From Undaria pinnatifida (taxonomy: Eukaryota > Sar > Phaeophyceae > Laminariales > Alariaceae), in NCBI GenBank assembly GCA_012845835.1, contig JABAKD010000025.1, forward strand, positions 16,801,976 through 16,865,975: a DNA stretch of 64,000 nucleotides. The letters run 5' to 3'. This document shows positions 55,846 to 64,000 of this stretch, one piece after another. The translations under genes were made by a program, and so were the position numbers. The notes beneath the pieces are model-generated. The model had not been told where the DNA came from. It ran no database searches and saw nothing but the letters and a program-made list of their open reading frames with translations. Every line of letters starts with the position of its first letter. Position 1 is the stretch's first letter.

Positions 55846-56747
55846 TAAGGCCATCTCATATAATAGCGTATCTGAAATAGAAACTGAAAGTTTTCTAGCT
55901 AACGTTTTCGGATCCCAAATCCTGCTTGGCTATCTTATAGACCCGAAAATAGCGAGGGCTTGCATTTTCGGATATTGTTTTCGGACCGGCCTCCAGCAGA
56001 AAAGGGGGCAAATTTTCTGATGAAATCCCTATCTGAAAACGGCACCCGGATTTGGCTTTACACATGTCATGGGAGGCAACAAGCTTGATAACAATTCGAA
56101 AACAGTATTAGTACTGCTCTAGTAGCACAAAACTCGAGACTCACGCATCAGACACACATCTATCTGTTTGCTGTGAGCACGCAACAAGTATCATAGGCGT
56201 ACTTGTGCTGCTGCTGCTGTGTCCCACTATCCGCCGGCACACACCTCAGGCCTCACCACGAGCCGATGGGATCGGATAGTGATGATCACGACTACGAGAG
56301 CCTTGCCACTCTCCTCGCGGTCGCGATTGCAGCATTCGCCAAACACAGAGACACACCCTACTGCTACTCGTATTTGTTGAGGACGAGGACAGCCACCGTC
56401 TGCGACATGTCGTTGATGCACGAGATCGACGGGAGCGAGGGGGAAGACAGCCTTCCTCGCGCGAAGTGCACACGGCGTGTTTTCCCTCGCACACATATAA
56501 AGCCTCATCTACGCGTGCGCTGAGATGCTCTGGTGCAGCGGACTCGTGCGAGCATGTACGCGGTCGAGCGATCACCGTTGTCGACTATTTTTCGCGAGAA
56601 CTTTGTTGAAAAGAAAAACTGTAAATTCGTGTTACATTATAAGGGTCGTCGATCCGATGCTGCCCGTCTGATTCTGCCGTCCGAATATCAAGGTCATTTT
56701 CTGTTTCGGATACGCTATTATAAGAGATGGCCTAATAACTAGGGCTG
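55846..56747. mobile_element. Second GGCC-end DNA element family, ~900 bp
   Basis: Left AGGCCATCTCATATAATAGC and right CTATTATAAGAGATGGCCTA are inverted repeats. An inverted copy lies at 20004-20826. Inside, both copies can encode SDSD..DYESLATLLAVAIA followed by AFxKH, with silent differences, suggesting an old transposase-related or passenger ORF. Confidence 0.7.
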
Positions 56748-56749
56748 TG

Positions 56750-57996
56750 AGTTGGCAAGACTTAAGCCGCCGACTAGTTATTAGTCGGACCAATAGTCAG
56801 CCGTGAAACGGAGGTACCGACTTTCCGACTTACTGGGTTTCCTTAACTATAGGAATACTTTTTCAATGTGGGGTACAGCTTCTAACGTAAATTGCTGCGG
56901 GCTGCGGATACCCCTCGCATGCCCTGTGACACTGCTGCGTACGGCGGGACATCCACAAACACACGCACACATGGCGGAACAGCCCATCTCTCTCGACGGT
57001 GCCAACGGCGTCAGCCCTGGCGCATCCAATGCCAACGTTGAGGGCGGAGATCCCGTCGGCGACGTTGTGGCCACTATCGGCCCGCGGGCCACCTTGGCGA
57101 GCGCACGCGACCCCGAAGCGGTGCTCAACCGCAGTGGAAGTATTTCACGTCTGCCTCAACGACTCGCTCACTGGCATGGCCGTGTGCAAGCTATGCGAGG
57201 CGGACGGCGATTTCGGCGATGCTGAGGTTAGGTTCCGGTCCCCTATCCAGAGGCAGCATCTAGGCACGAAGAGGAAAGGGCATCGCGAGGCCCTGAAATA
57301 ATACGAGGCGCGTGGGGCTGGTAGCAAAGGCGGAGGCGGTGGCGGGGCCTCGAGCGAGAAGGATACGGGGAGCGTCATTGCCTACATGGACGGCGTCAAG
57401 CCATTCACGGGCAAGATGGTTCGGTTCATCATCGACAGCTCTAGTAATCGATGGCTTAGGACTTGCGGTCGTCATCGACGCGCGCGTTTCGCGCAAGGTT
57501 GGGAGAGACACTAATAAACGGGTAACATCACGGAGGGATATCAAGACCTTTTCTTCCTGGGATCATTTTTGCACCGCTATCTTGGTGATGAGTTCGCTTT
57601 TTGCTCGCATCCCCGCCAGGTATTAATAGTATTTCGACTCAAACAATTGCGATCACGTTCCTCTAGTCCGGGGTAGATTTACCTGGCACGTGCGTTGTAC
57701 TTCTCGTTTTTTGCGCATTTCTTGCGTAAACGTGTAAACTGAAGCTTTTGAGTCTTTTTCGTTTGAAACTTATGTGAATTTATGTCAATATTTTTTGCGG
57801 TTTTCTTGAGTAAAACGAAAGCCAAATATCGTATTTTTCGCCTGATTTAGCCGGTAAGTCCGCCGGTGGGTCCTCCGGGGGCGCCTCCAGCGGGGCCCCC
57901 TCGGCCACGGGGGGTTCGCCTGACTTTAGTCGGCTTCGCCGACTAGCGACTAGCGACTAGTTATTTGTCGTGAAACGAAACCGACTCGCAGCCCTA
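56750..57996 (+). mobile_element. hAT-superfamily element, 1,247 bp, with 8-bp target duplication
   Basis: The ends are TAGGGCTGTGAGTTGGCAAG and its imperfect complement ending CGACTCGCAGCCCTA. An exact 8-bp duplication CTAATAAC flanks it (56742-56749 and 57997-58004). The interior has remnants of a transposase N-terminus (separate entry). Short relatives with the same ends are elsewhere in the window, so this is the longest member of that family here. It inserted exactly at the end of another transposon (55846-56747). Confidence 0.85.
56972..57480 (+). pseudogene. Decayed BED-finger / hAT transposase N-terminus
   Basis: A frame opening MAEQPISLDGANGVSPG shifts near 57140, where WKYF is followed in another frame by SLTGMAVCKLCEADGD and IQRQHLGTKRKGHREALK. 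This resembles the CxxC ... H..H layout of BED zinc fingers of hAT transposases. A TAA at 57299 interrupts it and the same frame goes on with DTGSVIAYMDGVKPFTGK, a hAT linker-like stretch. At least one frameshift and one stop make it non-functional. Confidence 0.5.
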
Positions 57997-58729
57997 CTAA
58001 TAACTGCTACAAAAAAAAGGGTCAAACTGCGCGCCTCTGCATAATTGGATCCTTAAAGAACTTGGCGTTTTGAACGTCTTGGTTATAAAAACTGAAAAAC
58101 GTCAGCTGTGAGTACGACCGATTGAAATGGTGAAACTCAACTTCGCAAGCTAAGCTGCGTGGTACATCCATATTTCGCTACTACACAGTAGTTGCACAAA
58201 AATTACGGAAGGTCGTTCGCGCGTGTTAGACTATATTTGACCCTCAAGAAAGATATAGGTCAGTGACTCCCGTCAACGTCTTTGCAAAATAAGAATTTGA
58301 TAAAAAGAAAATGGCGTTTTGCACCCTTTCGCGAAAGTAGAAATTTTGATTCAAACATTTCTGCTGAACATGAGGCTGAGATATTAGAGTGTTTGCGAAA
58401 GTACGTTTTTAGAAATTTACTTCTTCAAAAATTGTCCCGAAGGCAATATTTGCGGTAAATTTTTGAAAAAAAGGCAAAAATGTACTTTGTCGAAGGTAGG
58501 TTTTGATCAAAAGTTACGGTAAATTTTGTCTCTCTGTTTCATTGGCCTACAACACACCGAGCATTTGTCCGAGGCAGAACGCCTCTGCAAGGGTCTATAG
58601 CGCCCTAAGCAGGACCAGTTTGAAGCACCACGGCTGTTGTCACGACACAACACAAGCTACTAATACGAACGCACGGAGGATTGAGAGGGTAGTACCCTGA
58701 GCACGACGCGCAGGCGTAACATCAGAGAT

Positions 58730-59166
58730 ATGCAGCAGGCCGGTGATGAACCGTCTGTTGCTGCCCTCTGCGTCCGTGACCAAGGGTTCAGCGCTTGCTG
58801 CAAGCTGTGGTGAACTTCTCGCAGCTGGCGGAGTCGAACGCACGCACGCGGAGAGGAGCCTCAACGCAGAGAGCGACACCACGCGCCTTGATTGCGGCTA
58901 TCGTGTGCCGCATCTGGCAAGATAGGACTCGTATCGGTCCATCTGTGCGACAGCAGCCACCGCGCTTCTCCAACATCACCGCGACTGAAGCGTGGCATGA
59001 CTTTCGGTTTAGGGCAGAGGAGCGGAAACTCCTCTGCCCTCAACCGCTGCGTTCACTGCGGATTCTTCGCAGGGTGGTGCTTCGCAATAACAGGTCCACG
59101 TTCCATGGGGAAACTGCGCTTCGCCTTCCCTTCCGTCGCATGAGGAAGGCGTTGCTCTGCTTGTAG
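58730..59166 (+). pseudogene. Possible PIF/Harbinger-type transposase N-terminal relic
   Basis: A plus frame reads ATEAWHDFRFRAEERK, then VVLRNNRSTFHGETALRL followed by FRRM. The FRF..E ... L.. R...GE.AL spacing is like the N-terminus of some Harbinger-type transposases. It is short, the middle seems shifted and no DDE region follows. The call is tentative. Confidence 0.3.
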
Positions 59167-59548
59167 CACGTGTAATGAGGCAGTCCCTGCTCACAAGGAG
59201 TTTTTTACGCGCGAGACAGACCGCCATTTGTAGTCTGTTGGGTGCTTGCATGTACCGTGTTCCAGGTACTGCTGCACCTGAAACGAGAGGCTCGAGACTG
59301 GAGTACGTACAACGAGTACTCGTATATCGTATAATACTACGAGTACTCGTACTGCTGCTGCTGTACTCGTATAGTACGTATATTACAATCGCGCACATCC
59401 CCGTTTCCCTACTAAATTTCGGAAGCGTCGCCTGCAGGATTTTGTTTACCGCTAGCGCAAACACACCAAAAACTCGGTGGGAAGGCAATTCACTTTTTTT
59501 AGCGGAAGGCAAGTAAATTTTTAGAAACGTATTTTCGCAAACACTCTA

Positions 59549-60209
59549 TTACTCCAAAAAAAAACTACCAGGTACAGTAATTCCTTCACATCTGTCGCAG
59601 TAGACTGCTTTCGGTGTTCTGCAAGCTCTGCAACCATGTCGGCAGAACTGCCTGTTGTAATCAACGCGGCTCTTACCTCCGGTAGACTCTCCTGTCATAG
59701 ACTCTCCTCCATCGCCTTCTACATCGACCGTACCAGCACCAGCACCAGCACCACCATCATCCTCTGATCCACCCTGCCTATCCAGCTGCGGCACACTGTC
59801 ACCCTCCAGATGCTCTCCTGTACTGCTGTTGCCGTTGACAGCAGCAGCCGTTTTCGACGCAGCTGCTGCCGCTGCCGCCGCTGCAGCTCCCGCAGGACCC
59901 CCTCCTCGAGGAGCATCACAAGCCGCCATCGGTAAGGGTTGAAGCCTAGGAGGAGGAGGAGGCGGTGGGGGGGGGGGCGAAGCAGCAGCGGCGGCTACTG
60001 CTGCTGATTCTAAGGAACCTAAGCAGATCGCAGCGAATGCAGCTGCTGCTACTGCTGCTGCCGCGGCTCTCTGCCGTTTCCTTGAAGTTTTTTTGGTCGA
60101 CCTGTTGTGAGCTCTGCCGACTGCAAGCGCTGCTCCAGTCGGCGGAGGTGATTCCAGCACCGGCATAACGGTCTTAATCGTCCATGCAGCTCGAGCACTC
60201 CGATGTTGC
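59549..60209 (-). CDS. Cys-rich ORF with Ala/Pro low complexity
   Basis: From an ATG near 60209 the frame reads MQQHRSARAAWTIKTVM, a basic KKTSRKRQRAAA stretch, Ala- and Pro-homopolymer tracts, an acidic segment, and ends with RQFCRHGCRACRTPKAVYCD followed by RCEGI. The C-x3-C-x2-C-x7-C-x2-C spacing suggests zinc binding; C-terminal Cys clusters of this kind occur in some transposases, but I cannot assign a family. CAG/GCN repeats inflate the frame. No splice partners were found. Confidence 0.4.
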
Positions 60210-61616
60210 TGCATGCTGTGACGGCGGGGCTCAGTTGTTGCCTCACAGCTGTCGAGCACACTGCTGTGAGTTTTAGTTGCAGTAGGGAAAATCGTTACGC
60301 GGATTTGCTATGTGCAAGATGACCTGTCGGGTTCATCTCAGGCGCGCAATTTACCCCGCCAACACACAGCACCAGCAGTACGCCAACAATCTAGAGCCAC
60401 CACAAAGGTATTTTGCGGTGCTATGGCTTCGGTGGCTGCCTGGGGTTTCTGCGATCCCCAACCCGCTGCTTTTTGAAACGAAAGCACTCGAAAATCGAAA
60501 ATCGCAAAGTTAGGAGTTATAACTGATATGTAGGCTTGTTTTTCTGGGTACAACGGGGAAATACTACGGGTACTCTCTGCTGAGATGCACGTTCAGCAGG
60601 TAGAAAAGGGATGGCTGATTCTAGAGGCCAGGCTAGGACAGGAACCTACAGAGATTCCGCACGAAAGGGGAAAAAGAGGACGGGTTTTTCTCGATTTCGA
60701 TGCTTGCTGCTTCCGGGCTTGACGCTGGCGGCGGTGTGGGTCAGCTGCACGTTTTGGCGGAGGGGCAACATCTACGGGTGAGCAACAGCACCTCGAGCTC
60801 CGTTTACTGTGGCAGTCTCTCTATAATGCTTTCTGAATAGTGCCTACTTTCTATATAGTGCTGGTTAGATTGCGTGGTGCAGCGTTGCACTGATCTAATA
60901 CAAGTCATATCGGTACTTTACCCAATAGTGCATGTATCCGCTATAATGCCAGTTTGTTGGCTGGCACAGACAGGCACCATAGAGAAACCACACCAGACGC
61001 AAGATCTGATCAAGCACAGCTGCAGCAGTAGCAGCAGCAGCAGCAGCCGTATCGCCATGCGCACCGCAAACCCAGCCAGCTGAGAGGCAACCCACGGTCG
61101 TTGGGCCACTGCTGCTGCCTAGCGCACGCCGCGCGAGCTGAAATGGCCTTGCAGAGTGCAGTATAGCTATCATTTTTTTTTGCAGCGGTTTTCAAACCAA
61201 AACGTCGGAGCAAGTGGAACAATCCAAACTGATTATGAGATGAGAGCTCTCCAGCTCCACCTGCTTCTTTGATGCAACACCTTGCTGTTAACTACCTGCT
61301 GGTACGTACCTCAAAGCAGCACTATGACACATACCACACCAGGTATGAAATTATACAAACAGCAGTTGCCAGGTATGTCTTTGCCTTGTTGTTTGTCACT
61401 ACTAGAGATTTGTGATGAATGCATCTGTCTGTGGTCTCGCAGTTTGTGGCCTGCAGAGCTCGTTCACTGCTGCTGTGTGATGCTACGACGTACTGGTATT
61501 AATAGTTCAAGTTGCTAACTGGCTCTGGACTGTTGTGCTTTTTGTTTTCATTTTGTTGTGCCGTCCTGCTTCCTGTTTCCTGTTTCCCTCTTTCTTCCCT
61601 ACCTGGTATTGTTTTT

Positions 61617-61940
61617 CCAGGGCTTTTCACGGGTCATGACCCGACCCGCGGGTCGGGTTAAGGGGGTTTCAAAATCCCGCGGGTCGGGTCGGGTCAGGTC
61701 ATTACGTTTTAGAATCTCACGGGTCGGGTCGGGTCGGGTCAAGAAGTTTTCAAAATCTCGCCGGTCGGGTCGGGTCGGGTCAAGAGGCTTCAAAATCTCG
61801 CGGGTCGGGTCGGGTCGGGTCAATAGGTTTCAAAATCTCGCGGGTCGGGTCGGGTCGGGTCAAGATGTTTTCAAAATCTCGCGGGTCGGGTCGGGTCATG
61901 ACCCGCGAGATACGGGTCACTTCGCGGTCAAGCCATAATG
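61617..61940. repeat. GGGTC minisatellite with hAT-like end
   Basis: Starts CAGGGCTTTTCACGGGTCA and contains about six ~40-bp units of GGGTCGGGTCGGGTCAAGAG plus TTTTCAAAATCTCGCG. It may be the left part of a composite ending at 63223, where the complementary CCCGTGAAAAGCCCTG occurs. Confidence 0.75.
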
Positions 61941-62245
61941 ACCCGTGAGTTGTTTTGGGCTGACCCGCGGGTCAAACCCGCGGATCTGGCCGGCGGATCC
62001 GCCTTTTTCAAACTTACAGCTGAGAGCCACATTGATGCCGTGCAGGCGCCCCGCGGGTCGGGCCCACGGGTCCGCCAATAAAATACAAACATTTCCGCTT
62101 CCCGCCTCCCCCGTGCCGATGCTCCGATCATATGTCATCACAGCGTGCAGAACAATCACCAGGCAGTACCCCTAGCTACTCGTACCAAGGCATACAGCAG
62201 TGTGACGCGAATCCCGTACCTACTGAAGCCGTAACAACAGTAGTA

Positions 62246-62765
62246 ATATTACGGTCATACCAGTACGAAATGTGACCAAACGTAAAAAGGCAAGGATGGG
62301 CAGTCGTCGTCGAAGCAGCAGCAGCAGCAGCACTGGCAGCAGCAAGCACCAGCAACAGACCCCGGATTCTCGCGGATGGCAGCCCCTGCTGACAGACCCA
62401 CCGCCCCAGTTGTAGGCTTGCTGCCGGAGGCGGCTCAGCTAGGCTGCTTGCCGGGGCTGGAGACTGCACAGATAAAAGATACGTACAGCAGTAGTAGTAG
62501 TAGCTAGCTCGAGAATTATCATACCAATACGAAATGTGACCAAACGTACAAAAGCAACGAGAGCAGCCGTTGTCGAAGCAGCAGCAGCAGCAAGCAGCAG
62601 CAGCAGCAACACAGCAGCAGCAGCACCCTGGCAGCAGCAAGCACCGGCAGCAGACAACGCATCCTCGCGGATCGCAGCCCCTGCTGACAGATCCACCGCC
62701 CCAGTTGTGGGCTTGCTGCCGGAGGCGGCTCAGCTAGGCTGCTTGCCGGGGCCGGAGATTGCACT
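62246..62765. repeat. Two tandem ~290-bp units with CAG expansions
   Basis: Units from 62256 and 62520 share CGAAATGTGACCAAACGTA, a CAG run, GCAGCCCCTGCTGACAGA and GCTTGCTGCCGGAGGCGGCT. The second CAG region is ~30 bp longer. Confidence 0.75.
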
Positions 62766-62805
62766 TATAACTTATAACTAACTCGCTCGTTGGGTCGCTT
62801 GTCGG

Positions 62806-62880
62806 GTCGACCCGGTGGTCTAGCGGTACGGGCATGTCCATGCATGTGGGTTGCGGTTTCTTTCCCATTTCTCGCGCGCA
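62806..62880 (+). repeat. tRNA-like head only
   Basis: GTGGTCTAGCGGTACGGGCA and a degenerate B box GGGTTGCGGTTTC. The SINE body is absent. Confidence 0.4.
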
Positions 62881-62994
62881 CGCCACATGACATAATCATC
62901 AGCTGCTAACAATGCCGGTAAAAAACACAGGGAACACGACATACTGGGAAAAGTACGAGGGACCAAGGACCAACCAACCGACCGAGATATACAT

Positions 62995-63223
62995 GCTTTG
63001 ACCCGTGACTTTTTGACTTTGACCCGTGAGAAATGTCACGGGTCAAGTTAACTTGACCCGCCAGACGACCCGAATCTCGCGGGTCACCCGGATTGTCGCG
63101 GGTCGGGTCGGGTCGGGCCGGGTCGGGTCAAGACGTCTCGAAAATCTCGCGGGTCAGGTCGGGTCAGCTGACCCGACCCGACCCGACCCGACACGCGATA
63201 TTTGACCCGACCCGTGAAAAGCC
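62995..63223. repeat. GGGTC minisatellite, right-hand hAT-like end
   Basis: Pentamer GGGTC/GACCC repeats end in GACCCGTGAAAAGCCCTG. Flanking TGTTTTTC at 61609-61616 and GTTTTTTC after 63223 agree at 6 of 8, a possible old target duplication for the whole 61617-63223 block. Confidence 0.6.
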
Positions 63224-63409
63224 CTGGTTTTTTCCTTTTTATGTTTTGTCGTTTTATTATTCACATTCTTGTGTTTTCTTTTTTACTGCCAATAGTTGTT
63301 ATTGTTGTTGTTGTTCTCACATATTAGTCTGGTGTCCTGGCTTGCGTGTTTTTTTTTTTTCTACAAAACTGTTATTGATAGGCTATTCTTCAAAATTTGT
63401 TACACAGAG

Positions 63410-64000
63410 TTGGATTTGTCAGTCGAAAACGGCCTTTTTCGGCTGAAGCTCTAAGGCCATTTTTTATACAGTCGGATTTGTCAGTCGGAAACGGCCTTTT
63501 TTTTTACTGAAGCCCAAATCGAGCTTTCTTACACAGTCGAAAAAGGGCTTTCTCGACTCGACTTTTTTCGGCTGAAAATTCCGACTGGCGGATCCAGTCG
63601 AAAAACTCAACTTTTTCGACTGGATCCTTCAGTCGAAAACTCAGTGGAAAAAGTTTTACACGTGTTTTTTGGACCGATCGAATCGTTCATCCCACCACCT
63701 AACACACACCCACACGGCCACACGGCCACACACCCATACCAGGTACCACACTGCAGTATCATACAAGGCGCTGACGCTGGCGTGGCTATCACTGCTGTTG
63801 CTTCTCTTGGCAAGTCAGCGTGGCGCATTCCTAGTTCCGCTCGCCAGCAGCGTGTATCACACGACGGCAGCAGCGCGCGGTATCGATCCCATGCTGCCAA
63901 CAACGGCTACACCTGCTGTAGCTTTGGCGGCTCTCGGCTGAGTGCAACTCCACGAACGTAGCTTTGGCGGCTTTCGGCAAAGCCCAAAGCCACCAACTCG
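63410..64000. mobile_element. GGCC-end DNA element copy, cut by window end
   Basis: The tip is duplicated (TTACACAGAGTTGGATTTGTC and ATACAGTCGGATTTGTCAGT). The interior matches 55002-55752 up to the last base of the window. Confidence 0.7.

Overview
This looks like nuclear DNA from a repeat-rich eukaryote, most likely a protist or alga. I cannot name the organism. The reasons are split coding exons with GTGAGT-type donors and AG acceptors, many families of DNA-transposon and retroelement debris with target-site duplications, abundant microsatellites and minisatellites, and no bacterial operon or ribosome-binding-site structure. A stramenopile source is only a guess. Most long open frames in the window are chance readings of low-complexity DNA.

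The main gene-like object is a set of minus-strand exons between about 52.4 kb and 13.05 kb. I read about twenty: Q, L, M, K, J, I, H, P, E, C, N, O, D, A, B, F, G, T, R and S, in transcription order. Most have a recognisable acceptor and donor, and from L to S the reading phases chain without a break, although a few boundaries were chosen to satisfy frame. The 5' part (L, M, K, J) encodes an acidic, Arg-Gly-rich, Gly-rich leader. Exons E to F encode a polytopic membrane region. The last exon, S, is a basic, alanine-rich helix ending in TGA. I do not recognise the family. The link from F through G and T to R and S crosses long repeat-filled gaps and is the weakest part.

The most striking observation concerns the introns of this gene. 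Copies of the 5' edge of an exon (acceptor side plus first codons) lie only upstream of that exon. Copies of the 3' edge (last codons plus donor side) lie only downstream. I see this for exons Q, K, I, H, E, C, A, B, F and R, and probably P and S. Exon B has four upstream 5'-edge copies and one downstream 3'-edge copy. Exon I has three downstream copies, A three and F about five upstream. This is what repeated tandem duplication across exon-intron junctions would leave, so the introns seem to have grown from exon edges outward. The spaces between edge copies hold simple sequence (TTAGGG-like, AAACCC, poly-G, a 12-base GGTAGCGTTAGC satellite), LINE tails and MITEs.

Region by region: 0-9.5 kb holds repeat families, a 372-bp TRIM-type mini-LTR element (2435-2806) with an inverted relative beside it, and a 109-bp foldback element. 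9.5-13 kb holds MITEs and simple repeats. 13-52 kb holds the long minus-strand gene and its expanded introns, including a nearly exon-free stretch of repeats at 15.5-24 kb. 52-64 kb holds tandem exon-edge-like repeats, a plus-strand coding candidate (53.76-54.45 kb), paired transposon copies, a 1,247-bp hAT element with an 8-bp target duplication and a decayed BED-finger transposase, a Cys-rich minus-strand ORF (59.55-60.2 kb), CAG repeats and GGGTC minisatellites. All functional statements come from reading alone; no search was run.
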